64,000 nt of DNA from Coriolopsis trogii (Eukaryota > Basidiomycota > Agaricomycetes > Polyporales > Polyporaceae): the NCBI GenBank assembly GCA_020543525.1, contig JAHYIO010000008.1, positions 620,001 through 684,000 of the forward strand, given 5' to 3'. This document shows, piece after piece, positions 40,029 to 50,437 of this stretch. Both the position numbers and the translations under genes were made by a program. A model generated the notes under the pieces. That model saw only the letters and a list, made by a program, of their open reading frames with translations. It was not told the origin of the DNA and searched no databases. Position 1 is the first letter of the stretch. Every line of letters begins with the position of its first letter.

Positions 40029-40590
40029 ATGGGCAGGACGTGGATATCGGAGTCGAAGTCGACGCTCTGCTTGCGGCATTTGCCGATACGACCGCGACTG
40101 CCTGGGCGTCGAACATACCATACATTGATTCTCAACGAAGTATGTACTTTACTCCGCCGCTTCTGGCTCTACCGCCGTCCGATGTGGCAGTCGGACATGT
40201 ACCACAACTATGGTGTGTTCCCGGTGGAGGGACCGACGCTCACCACGGTTGCGACGCTCGCGCAGGCGCTGCCCTCGTTGCGTGAACTCGGCTTGCCCTT
40301 TCTTGTACAGGGCGACGTCGAGACCGTACCGGAGACGGTGGTGGAGAGTCTGGAGGTGCTGTACACGCAGCATGTACACACGTTCCGAAGGGTGCTACGG
40401 ACGATAGACGACCGCTCGCGGAGCGTGCGATGGAGATCGCACGGGTAATAGATGGTGTTTTTCCGAGACTAGAGGTAGACGTGTACGAAGAGGACGTCAG
40501 TTATGCTACACGTTACCCGTGCCGGTCTCGAGTAGAATGGGTAGATGTGCAGAGATCGCTCCTATCGATTCAAGACTTGCGCCCAATGTA
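40029..40590 (+). pseudogene. C-terminal relic of a family 1 F-box/LRR gene
   Basis: Reading frame 1 gives GPTLTTVATLAQALPSLREL and SLEVLYTQHVHTFRRVLR. After a frame change near 40410-40425 a second frame gives AMEIARVIDGVFPRLEVDVY and then RVEWVDVQRSLLS with a stop at 40590. In order, these match the last 130 residues of the gene at 8493 (ALSTLAQSNSALRVLRL, LQTLAVEHL, ALELAQAIDRLFPHIEVE, SWADVVPMLVAF). The N-terminal half with the F-box is absent, so it is a truncated, frameshifted copy. Confidence 0.6.
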
Positions 40591-40870
40591 GGATTTGTCA
40601 ATGCTTGTGCTTTATTGGTGGAGGTGCAGGCTTCTGTACAGTACAAGTCCTCTTGAGGAGATGACTGTACGATCAAATGTGGTATACGAGCTGAGCTCAG
40701 GGCACATCGGTTCGTGGGCAAAACCGAACAAGTTGTTGACGATACCTGCTAGACACTAAAGCAATAAGAAAAAAAAAGCAGGCACGGGAGTAGAGACGAA
40801 CGAACGGTCAGGGGCGTGGAGAAAACAAAGTACGCAGCCATATCAACCAACCAGCAACAAATGCGCGACT

Positions 40871-42482
40871 TCACAGATTGAGCCGGAGCGGGGAGTTGGA
40901 CGTCTCAACGACGACCTTCCCCCTGTCCTCCCCGCCCTCCTCCCAACTGACACCGCCAAGCAGCTTCCCCCGCCCAACGGTACCAATCCGCACGTTCCGC
41001 TTCCTCCCCCGGCCCTTAGGGTCCTCGACCGGGGTCCACTGCACCTCCGGGCGGAAGAACGAAGAGGAAGAAAGGTCAAACGTGCCCTCGAACGCCTCGT
41101 GCAGCGTCACGCGCGCGGGCGAGTTGGACGTGTGCCCGTGGAGCGTGAGCGAGGAGTCGACGGGGCCGGACGTCACGGTCAGCGTAAGGGGCGAGTTGTT
41201 GGTGCGCGCGGTGATGTCGAAGGCGCCCTTGGTAGCGTCGGAGGTGTTGGACTGGAGGGAGATGTTGCTCTCGATGTGCCTGTGAGGAGCGTCAGCAGAT
41301 GCGGCAAGGGGAGGTGTGTCAGCTTTGGTGGACGTACCCGTTACTCGTCTTGAGAGTGAGGCGCGTCGCGGTGTCTGATTGGCCGTTCACGAGGTTCACG
41401 GAGACGGTGATAGGCGCATTCGTTGTCTCGAGATTGAGCTGGGTGGAGGTGTTGAAACTGCCACGGATAGCAGCGTTTGAGCCCTTTGCGGAGACGTTGT
41501 TCCCTGCCAGTGACTGTGTGTATACGCAAATCAGCGATTGCATAGTGTGCGATAGACGAGACACATACGTCGACTTGGATGGGCATATTCGACGACCGCA
41601 GGCGGACTTCGTCAAAGTACACGGAACGGTCAAGCTCAGGCAAGTGGTGCGAGAACAGCGGCAGATCCGTCCTCAGCTTCTTGATCAGCAGAGGAGCATC
41701 GAGGGCAGCAGTAGGAAGGTGAAGGACGATCTGGAAAGTGAGATGGCGATGCGAGTGCGGATGGCGCACAAACGGCGTCTGTTATGGCAGTGTGAGCGGT
41801 CGGACCACACAAAAGACGATGCAATGCGAGTACTTACGAAGATGCCCAGGCCCCAGGTGTCATCGTCAGGGTGCAGACGGCATACTGTGGCATCGTCAAG
41901 GGCGTCTTCGACGCGGTAGGTGACATGCACGTCAACGACGGCAGCCTTGGAGCCGGAGTCAAGATCCTGTGCGATCTCGTAACGTCCGGACTGCAAAGCC
42001 CCCTCCGCAACAAACGCAAGCTCCACCGCAGCGGACAGCGGGAGAGAGAAACTGGTCCCGGCGTGGAACTCACGTGGGGACGCAGAATCGGGGTTCTTCG
42101 TCCAGTTGACGGTATCGGCACACTGGGAAGGGCCGTACGCGTAACTCCTCTGGTCATCCGTGTACGAATACCACATCGGCTAGGCGCAAAGTGTATCACG
42201 CATGAGCACCACAACGCTTTCCGCAAGAGACAAACTCACAGGAGTGAGGCTGGCCTGATAGTCCGAGAGGAAGTGCATGGCCCCGAAGAACAGGAAGGTA
42301 CAGGCAAGGAAGTGCCAGAAGCGCCGCCTGCGGGCGAGCCTGGGGTGGTCCAAATTCACGTCGATGGGGTGGATAGCCTGGTAGCTAGGAGGACCGGACG
42401 GCGGGGGCGCGAGGAGCCCCTGCGCATCAGGCTGCTTCTCCTGTGCGACGACGTGCCCGACTTGAGCTACAGGTGGGTTCAT
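40871..42482 (-). CDS. Single-pass membrane protein with beta-rich domain, copy 1
   Basis: Uncharacterised fungal family; I think it belongs to a Pfam domain of unknown function but cannot confirm the number. Five exons: 42482-42240, 42179-41838, 41778-41569, 41513-41338, 41279-40871 (459 aa). A Pro-rich cytosolic-type N-terminus (about 60 residues) is followed by RRRRFWHFLACTFLFFGAMHFL, a membrane anchor. The rest is a repetitive beta-strand region with recurring TSN/TNAP/TNNSPLTL motifs (LNLETTNAPITVSVNL, LTLKTSNG, LTLHGHTSNSPARVTLH). A YEGTFDL-like turn (FEGTFDLSSSSFF) and DPKGRGRKRNV precede the end VETSNSPLRLNL. This pattern suggests a stacked beta-solenoid outside the membrane. Paralogue at 46898. 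Confidence 0.75.
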
Positions 42483-42499
42483 GGTAGTGGAATGCAAGA

Positions 42500-43195
42500 G
42501 ATGTGATCAGTGGACAACACAGTGTCTGAACGATGACGTCCGCGATTTATATGCATGGGGGCCTGACGGGCGCTGGCGCTTGGGCAGACACGCAGGTGAG
42601 TCTCAGACTGGCAGGTGAGATTACCGATTGCGCAGGTGCTGCGATGGCTGCGCAGCTTTGGGCACATTCCACCCGCAGTGGCTTTGCACCATACTGGCCG
42701 AAGGCACACGAGTTCTTGTCCATGTGCATTTGCCGTCGAAATCAAAGAGTCAACAGCGTGCGCAGCCGCGGTACCTATTGAGCGCCAAAGATAATCCGAA
42801 TGTAGCGGGAACAGGAAGGAATGGATCTTGATATTGCTGCGATCGGTCTTGTACGAGCTCGTCATTTCGTGTACACAATCGCAACTGCAAGAGGAGGTAG
42901 CGTCTTCGCCTCAATTGTCTCAAGCACTCGATAGTGAAGGAGAGATCAAAGTGTCGGTGAGCAGCGACTCGGTTGTAGTCGTACTCCGAAGAAAAGTCTT
43001 GCTTGCTGAGATGCAATCAGTCGCGATGTTTCAACAAGACCAATGCAACTGAATCAAGCGTACCCAGAAGTAAACCATGGTGAATCGTCGGCGTACGCAT
43101 TCGCAGAGTAGAAAATTGGCCCGGGTTGTGCAATACAATCCCTCACGCGGTGTCGGGCAGACGGGTGCAAAACACGAGTTCTAGGATATGCGCAC
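42500..43195. other. 0.7 kb region without a gene
   Basis: Promoter of the gene at 42482 and the 3' end of the gene at 43200. No coding sequence is supportable. Confidence 0.5.
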
Positions 43196-43199
43196 CATT

Positions 43200-43997
43200 T
43201 TACGCAGCTTCCTTGACTTTGAGACTATCCAACATCATCTGCGCGCCCTTCTTCTCTCCATACCACGTCGTGAACAGGGCTTTCCTGGCGTCCCAAGCAG
43301 ATAACTTCTGACCCCCGACCTGTACTCCCTCCAAACCAATCGAGTAGTGCCCGCGCGCGTCGTCCATCCCCACCATCATTTCTCTAGGGTCTGGACTCGC
43401 CACGAGTTTTGTCCGCTGCAGAGGGTAAACAGCCCCATGGGTCCTTGGGTGTAGAGGAGACTGGATGACGAGTAGCCGGTCCGCCACGCCTGGCCCTACT
43501 GAAGTGCCAGCAGATGATGGGTTGGGGAGGATGAACATCCGGCGTACGATGCGGGAGCGGCCGCCCAGCAGGACAGCAGCAAGCCCGATGCCAGCAAGGA
43601 GGTTTGTCGCAGTGAACAGACTTCGCTGCCAGAGCGGGCGACGGACGTAATGTCCCACCACCTGGGAGTCGTCCTTGCTAGATTCCACCGGTACCGGAGA
43701 CGTCGTGTCTTTCGGAAGCTCTTCCCACATTGTCCAGTAGTTCCAGGTCAGCTCACATGCTGACGCTCTGTGGATATGCATTCGGCGTGTGTGTAGAGAG
43801 AATGGTACAATGAGCACTCACGTTACCACCAGGTCCGCAGCGACCAAGAAGTACGTCCACCTTGCCCACCATGCGAGCTTCCCGCAGTCATATACCGGCT
43901 GCGCGTTTTCGATGCTAACACCCTGCGATCTGAGCGAGCGCGGTCCGACATGGAACCGTATGTTCTTGAAGAGGCCACGGGCCGCAGCAGCACTCAT
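43200..43997 (-). CDS. Small two-membrane-segment protein, possibly mitochondrial
   Basis: Two exons, 43997-43827 and 43751-43200 (240 aa). The N-terminus MSAAAARGLFKNIRFHVGPR is basic and free of acidic residues, as in mitochondrial targeting peptides. One hydrophobic segment spans the intron (WWARWTYFLVAADLVLTWNYW) and a second is SLFTATNLLAGIGLAAVLLGG. The C-terminal part is a soluble domain with VYPLQRTKL, REMMVGM and HYSIGLEG. The layout of two TM segments plus a small beta domain resembles the TMEM223/TMEM186 group of mitochondrial proteins, but this is a weak guess. The donor GTAACG was chosen because it joins the frames cleanly; other splice choices exist. Confidence 0.55.
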
Positions 43998-44158
43998 GCC
44001 TAGCGACTGAGAAGGAGAGAGACAGACACGTAACAAGTCAGACCAAGCAAGTCGCAGCTGCACTAGACCGCCCACAACTTTGAGAAAAATAAGCGCACGG
44101 TGTGGACGCGGCAAAGGGCGGTTCGCTGCCGGCCCACTGGCCCAAAACAACATACAAT

Positions 44159-44240
44159 GACCACCGCAGGGGTCGAACCTGCAATCTCCTGATTACATTG
44201 CAAATCGTAGTCAGACGCGTTGCCATTACGCCAGGCGGCC
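44159..44240 (-). tRNA. tRNA-Arg (anticodon ACG) with an 11-nt intron
   Basis: Cloverleaf fits on the minus strand. Acceptor GGCCGCC pairs with GGTGGTC, the D stem is GCG/CGC, the anticodon stem is TCTGA/TCAGG, and the T arm is GCAGG-TTCGACC-CCTGC. The anticodon loop reads CT-ACG-A, then an intron TTTGCAATGTA at the usual site one base after the anticodon, then A. The stem and loop resemble yeast tRNA-Arg(ACG). It lies about 160 bases upstream of the neighbouring start codon at 43997. Confidence 0.9.
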
Positions 44241-44259
44241 ATACTAATTGTGTGTACAA

Positions 44260-44849
44260 ATCATTATAGGGGAAAACCTTTCTCCACTTACCGGTCTTCA
44301 GTCAATCATTCTACATTCACCTCCCCAGCCAAACCCTGGCCTAGAGCTTCCAGGTAAAGTATGCTTGACATTCAGTAGCGGGGAAACGCCGCTGGCGAAT
44401 CATAGCCTATGCCATATTCAAGTCTTCCGTGTCCGCGAGCTTCTTGAACATGCGATATACAACAAACTTCGCAGTTATTCAGAGACCTTCAAACCGACGC
44501 GGACTCGGAGTTATAAATGACAGTGCGTTGTGAAAATAGGCTGCTTCCACATGACTTGCTAGCCAGTGGTCATGGGAATCAGCTCGTATTCAAGGCCACG
44601 TTTCGGAACCGACGTCTTCGGATCCACCAACGGTAACTTCTGATTTGCCTGCAGAACCTCGGTACTTACTTCATTGTGTTCTACCTCAGGAGCGCACCGG
44701 CGGCCCGCGTGAATGCGAAGACCGCGAGAACCACCGCGGACCATATGCCTCCACAGAAGATGACCGTCGGGTACTGCACCCATGTGGTGTATATATGTTC
44801 TTCCCTCTCGTAGGGCTTCGACTGGCTTTCTGACACCGTCTTGCTCGCC
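44260..44849. other. Intergenic region with the GH28 promoter
   Basis: No gene. A TATA box (GTATATATG) lies at about 44789-44797, some 55 bases before the GH28 start codon. Confidence 0.5.
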
Positions 44850-46674
44850 ATGGGTCGCCTCTCTCATCTTCTTGCAATTGCAGCGTTGTCGTGCACGGTT
44901 GCCGCCTCACCGACGCTCCAGGAAAGGGCTTCCGGGTCGTGCACTCTGACGGCGAGCGGCTCCGACGACGCACCCAGCTTTCTGAAGGCCGCTGCCGATC
45001 CATCATGCGCGACGATTCTTATACCCCCTGGGACAACTCTCTCTATACAGACCAGGATGAATATGACCGGTCTTTCTAACAAGCACATCGTGAGCAGCTT
45101 TTGGCGGTCATAGGCTGTAGTATGCTCATGGCTTTCTGATCTATCGACGCATGGGGCAGTCTCTCGGAGGAACTATCAAGTTCAACCCTGACCTCGACTA
45201 CTGGACCGACAGTGCGTTCACTTTTACCTTCCAAGACCAGACGGCATTCTGGCTCTTGGGCGGAACCAATATTGCTCTCGATGGCGGAGGGACGTTAGAC
45301 GGCTCCGGCCAGGCTTGGTATGACAAGTTGTAAGTGTCCAGAGATCCATTCCCTCCACAGTCAACAGACTCACTCGTCATGGTGCTAGCGCAAAGGACGA
45401 CTCGATCGTCCGGCCCATTCTACTCACTATCTTCCAGGCTACGAACGTGACCGTGGAGAACATCAACATGATCAACGGCCCGGAATGGATCAACTTTGTG
45501 AGCTTCTTCCGCTTCCCGGCAGGCTTCCGGTCTGCTGCTTGACTGCTCGACTGCCGAACGTGACTTGACACCCATATGCCCCTTCAAGGTGAACGAAGGG
45601 CAACACATCACGTTCCGCAACATTACCATCTCCGCCGCCTCGACGTCGAAGAACCCAGCAAAGAACACGGACGGGTGGGATATCTTCCGGAGCGACAATG
45701 TCATCATCCAGGACTCCACTATCAACAACGGCGACGACTGTGTCAGCTTTAAGCCGAGTGCGTATCTTCACGCATGCGTCTTCCCGTGCCACGCACGAGA
45801 CACTCACAACGTATAACGCTATGGGCATTGGGTAGACTCGACGAATATCCTGGTGTCCAACCTGTCCTGCACCGGTTCTCAGTACGTGACGCACGCTCGC
45901 GGTCCGTCGATCAGACCGCAATCCAATTATCACTCCTTTCTATCAGTGGAATTTCCGTCGGCTCGCTCGGACAATACGCCGGCGAGTACGACATCGTCGA
46001 GAACGTCCTCGCAACGTAAGAGATCCATTCTAACCTCATCGCGCGAACAACCTCACTTCTCCCCCCGCAGGAACATCCGCATGTCCAACGCGCAAAACGG
46101 CGCGCGCATCAAAGCCTGGGCAGGCAAGAACGTCGGCTCGGGTATCGTCAAGAACATCACCTTCTCCGGCTTCGTCAACGCCAACGTCGACAACCCGGTC
46201 GTCATCGACCAGTGCTACATGACGAGCGCGAGCGACTGCGCGAAGTCCCCCTCGAACACGTACATCCAGGACGTCTGGTTCACCAAGTGCGTCTGTGCCT
46301 CCCCGCCTTGCCGTTTGTACACATGCATGATGGCGGGCTTGTGGAATGAGGCTTTTGGCTGACGGTGACGATGTTTGTGGTCGTGGCTTTCCACAGCATC
46401 ACCGGCACGTCGTCCGGGAAGGAGAAGGCGGTCGTCGCGAGTCTCTCGTGCTCGCCTGACGGCCGGTGCAGCAACATCAACGTCGAAGGCATCACAGTCA
46501 CGTACGTTGATCTTATTCTTCGCTCTGCACCCGAATCGCCTTGCTCAAGCAACGTTTCATCGCCGCATGCGTAGGCCCCCGTCGAAATACGGGGCCGCCT
46601 CGTTCACTTGCCAGAACACCGTCTTGGACGGGGCAGACGCGCCAAAGTTCGGCACGTGCAAGGATACATCCTAA
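44850..46674 (+). CDS. GH28 polygalacturonase (probable exo-type pectinase), secreted
   Basis: Hydrolyses alpha-1,4 bonds in pectin outside the cell. Nine exons: 44850-45089, 45160-45329, 45389-45497, 45589-45757, 45836-45881, 45947-46015, 46071-46286, 46397-46501, 46575-46674 (407 aa). Signal peptide MGRLSHLLAIAALSCTVAAS. All GH28 catalytic signatures are present and in order: NTDGWD (catalytic Asp), NNGDDCVSF (two Asp), then GSHGISVGSLG formed across an exon junction, and ARIKAW (substrate-binding RIK). The fold is the usual right-handed beta-helix (repeated short strands such as NITISA, NVIIQDS, NIRMSN). The sequence type looks like fungal exo-polygalacturonases, but endo activity or a rhamnogalacturonase cannot be excluded. 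One acceptor before 45589 is AAG, which is less common. Confidence 0.92.
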
Positions 46675-46897
46675 GCGACACTAGTGAGGGAAGGATAGGA
46701 ATGGATCGGAAGCCGTCACTTAGGTGTCTATCGGAGCAAGACAAGCAATCGAGGGCAACGAAAAGCAGGTATACAATTACACAATAAACATGTACTACAC
46801 ACAGAGCAATACAGGGCAAATTTATGTCCTATCCCCACTGGCTGTGGTACAGAGGAAAAGACTCAATGTATGCACGTCGACCCACAGCTCTCGTCGC

Positions 46898-48649
46898 TCA
46901 CACCACCAACCCCACAGGCGCATTCTCCGACCTGATCGTCACCCGCCCCCTACTCGCCCCCTCCCCCACCTCCTTCGTGTACCCCCACCACGTCCGGCCC
47001 TTCAACCCCGCCGCCGTCTTCTCCAGCAGCTCCGCCCTCCTCCTCCTGCCCCTCCCCGCGGGGTCCGCGACGTCCGTGTTGATGTTGAACGCCTGGTTCC
47101 CGTTCGACGACCCGAGCGCGAACGCGCCCTCGTACGTGACCGGCAGGTGGACCGTGATCGGCTTGTTGGAGCTGCGCGCGTCGAGCCAGAGCGTGCTGTC
47201 GACGGGGAGCGTGGGCACCTTGAGGTCGATCACGCCGTTCTCGGTGTAGGACGAGATGGAAAAGGCGCCCCCGGTGAGGGAGGGCGTGGCGTTGAGGGAA
47301 AGGCGGGAGTCGATGAGACTGCGTGAACAACATGTCAGAGGGGGGCATTCTGTCAGGAGAGGGTAGAGGACGCGACGAGACGCACGCGTTGGATGTGTGC
47401 ATAGTTAGATTGGTGGGATATCGCTGTTGCGGATCGTTGTGGAGGGTGATGTCGGCGTCGATGAGTCCATTGGACGTCACGAGTTGGAGGGATTGGGAGA
47501 CGTGGTATATGCCGGTGATATGGGCGTTCGTGGTGTGTATGATCGCCTTGTCCGCTTGCAGGTACTATATTCGTGGGTATATGCGTGAGACAGTGCATCG
47601 AGTAGTTATCGCAAGACGACGCACGCTGCTGTCGATCAGCTTATTTGTGGAGGACAGCTGCAGTGAGCCAAACGAGACAAGGCCTTCGAGGCCTGACAGG
47701 GTATGTTTGAATAGCGGCAAGTTCGTCTCGAAAGCGTTAATGTGCAGTGGTGCGTCCGCATGGTCTGGAAACCGGACATCGATCGTGAAACTGAGGTCGT
47801 CGGTTGAATGCCAATTGGAGGGGGTCTGTGTTGCTATCAGAAGGCGTACCGTGGAGGAATCGGGACGGACTCACGAGGATGGCGATGCCCTTCTCGCCCT
47901 TTGTTCGTTCCAGCAGGCAAATGTTGTACCAATTCAGCGCGGCGTTTCCTGAGTGTTTCGGGTAGGCCACGATGTCCACGCGAATGAAGCCAGCCGGTAT
48001 GCTGGGGTCGTTCGTGTGCGAGAACGTGATTGATCCGTGAGTGAGGCTGCCTCTGCCTAGAATGTACAAGGTGGGCGCAGAGAGAGGGAGGTTGAGAGAA
48101 GTCTTAGCTTCTGCAGCGAGCACGTCGTAGTCGGAGACAGATATGCATCTCTCGACCTTGCCATCCGAAGGTTTTGGCATAGGGAGCTGCTGATTGGACC
48201 AACATTGGCGTCATTGTCAGAATGAAGTTCACCAAACGGCGTCATTGAGAAAGGGTCGGAAACTAACAAGGGGTCGCTCGAACGAACAGCTCAATACAAG
48301 TTGGGTGCATACTCACATGCGAAGAGCCTCCGCTCCAGGATGCAACGCTTATTATTCTACCGGTCAATGCACCCACGGAGAGGTAGATGAGCACTGCGAG
48401 AGCGAACGCTTTGAGGAATCGTCTGGGTGCATGTTCAACTTCTTCAGTATAACTTGTGGGGGTCGGTGGGACGAGGGGCGTGCGCGAGCTACTTGCTTGA
48501 GCCTCGATATCGACGTATGGTTGGTGGTAGGAAGATGAGTTGTGCCCAGGGTATGCGGGGGGCGGCGCGATATCTTCCTCCGCAACATCCGACAGCGGCC
48601 CTGGGCGCGACTTTGTTGGGGACTCAGGTGTGTTGTCCGGCAAGATCAT
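46898..48649 (-). CDS. Single-pass membrane protein with beta-rich domain, copy 2
   Basis: Paralogue of the gene at 40871, function unknown. Five exons: 48649-48317, 48186-47875, 47825-47625, 47564-47386, 47318-46898 (481 aa). The exon plan and phases mirror copy 1. An acidic, Pro-rich N-terminus (PPPAYPG) leads into RRFLKAFALAVLIYLSVGALTG, the membrane anchor. Then come segments matching copy 1 in order: a TPSNWHSTDDLSF-like opening, DAPLHINAFETNLPLF, TTNAHITG, TSNGLIDADI, SSNKPITVHLPVTYEGAF, DPAGRGRRRR and the end RSENAPVGLVV. The exon 2 acceptor is a CAGCAG pair, so one Gln may be optional. The GH28 and tRNA genes lie between the two copies. Confidence 0.75.
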
Positions 48650-48654
48650 GGTAG

Positions 48655-49280
48655 TACTTCGCGCTCAGTCCGCAGTTGCGCAGGAGAGCAGCGATGAGTG
48701 AGTCGAGTCGAGGAGGGGAAGAGGAGCGAGACGAGCGTTGGAAGCCAAAAGACGACCGTCGACTGGTCTTTTGCAAGCTAGGTCGCGCCGGCGGTCCCTG
48801 CCGACGCCATGAACCTCGTTCCACATGACATCGAGCGGGCTGCGCACGCAGTCCTATCGCTGCGCCGGAATCGCGATGACTCACGCAAAGTGTCGCGCAT
48901 GGAGGCCAGGAACGCAATCCCAAGCTCTCGAGCGCATGGTCGAAGATCGTGTATTCATGTCCGCAGCCACTTCCTGGATAAGTATTCCTGGATGGCCTCG
49001 CGCCTCAAAGTCGGAACTTCCGCGAAGTCCGGGAGCGCACAATCCAGTCGTACCTCGCGAACGATGGACAGAAAGTAGGATTGTTAGACTGGACGTCGTT
49101 GTTGACGGGAACAAGAGAGTGCTGGGGACCAGTCGTCGAGGCGAGAGGACAAGAAGGAGTGCCATGGTCGACTGCTGCTGTGACTTCGCGTGGGCGCCTC
49201 ATCTCCAGTAGCAGCCTCCATCGCGTGTCTCTCTGCATCCATCCGCCATCTCCCTTTCCACCTCGTCCTCAACATCCGCA
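48655..49280. other. Divergent promoter region without a confident gene
   Basis: Lies between the membrane protein at 48649 and LSM4. Open frames exist on both strands (for example 48825-49211 plus) but none has motifs or codon patterns that convince. Confidence 0.5.
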
Positions 49281-50094
49281 ATGGTGAGCACGCAGTCTCG
49301 TACAGCTCAGCTGCTTGGTGCCGATGTCTATGATCACAGTTACCGCTATCCCTCCTCAACGCCGCGCAAAACAAACCTATGGTGAGTCTAAATCACCAAC
49401 TCCTCCCGCCACATCGAGCTGAACTCATAAAGACTGACTGCCGCACGCCCGCGCACGCGTAGTTGGTCGAACTCAAGAATGGAGAGACTTTCAACGGTCA
49501 TCTCGTCAACTGCGACAACTTCATGAATATCACTCTTCGTGAAGTCTACCAGACCAGTGCAGAGGGTGACCGGTTCTGGAAATTGAAGGAATGTTATATC
49601 CGGGGGAGCACGGTGAGTCTCTACTGCCTCGCGCGTCGCGAACTCCGTTTCCTGCGTACGCCATACCACCGTTCTGTCTTTTTACTCTCCAAGAGTCATT
49701 ATGAGAGATGCTGCGGATGGTAACCCCCTGCTTGATCCGTCTTTCAAAGCAGAGCGAATCGACGCCACTCCCCGTCTTTCTGTGTCCTTACAAAACGGCC
49801 GCTGACACGCTTTTTCCTGCGTAGATCAAGTACCTACGGGTACCAGACACGCTTCTGGACGCCGTCAAGGAGGAACAGAACCGTGCAAGAGAAGCAGGCC
49901 GGAGCGCACGAGGCGCACATGTCAGCGGTGCCGGACCCAGAGGACGCGGTGCACCACCTCGAGGTCTGTCGCCCTATTTGGTGTTTGACCGTATTCAGGA
50001 CAGCGTGCTCACATATGCTATGTGACTAGGTCGTGGAATGATCCGTGGAGCAGGTCCAGTACGTGGTGGGCGGGGACGAGGTAGGGGAATGTAG
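49281..50094 (+). CDS. LSM4: LSM4, Sm-like RNA-binding protein
   Basis: Subunit of the heptameric Lsm1-7 (mRNA decay, cytoplasm) and Lsm2-8 (U6 snRNA, nucleus) rings. Five exons: 49281-49283, 49340-49381, 49463-49612, 49825-49963, 50030-50094 (132 aa). The first coding exon is the ATG alone. Joined, the protein begins [20 protein letters not shown], which matches LSM4 orthologues. The Sm1 motif ([28 protein letters not shown]) and Sm2 motif ([14 protein letters not shown]) are complete. The C-terminus is Arg/Gly-rich ([15 protein letters not shown]), as usual for LSM4. Splice phases close without gaps. Confidence 0.95.
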
Positions 50095-50437
50095 ATGCCG
50101 CGTCGGCTTCCCTTTTTGCTCTCTATCCTGTACTGCAAATATTGTTGGCACTACTCTCCGCTACTTGTATAGCAATGGAATATATGCGCGCGTGCATGAT
50201 ATGCCGCGTTGCACGCTATCGTACATTTCATGAAAACAGTGTATAGTACAATATGGGAAGCACATGCATACGCAAGGTGTCCATCGATGCCGTCCAAGTA
50301 TGATTCGTAGTTGTGGCGAGATGTTCGAGGATGAGAGGGAGAGTCCGCTTGAGTCTGGATGGAAGAAAGGGAGTTGACAGACAACATGACTGAGTCGACG
50401 AGCCGGCGATACGTGTATAAGAGGCGTCGTGCCGTAT
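50095..50437. other. Short convergent intergenic region
   Basis: 3' regions of LSM4 and the minus-strand F-box gene. Nothing else is visible. Confidence 0.5.

Noticed and set aside
39725..40135. 136-codon minus-strand frame
   Set aside because: No motif. It overlaps the plus-strand F-box relic, which matches a known gene in this window.
48825..49211. 128-codon plus-strand frame upstream of LSM4
   Set aside because: Overlaps a competing minus-strand frame of equal quality. Neither has motifs, and it occupies the divergent promoter.
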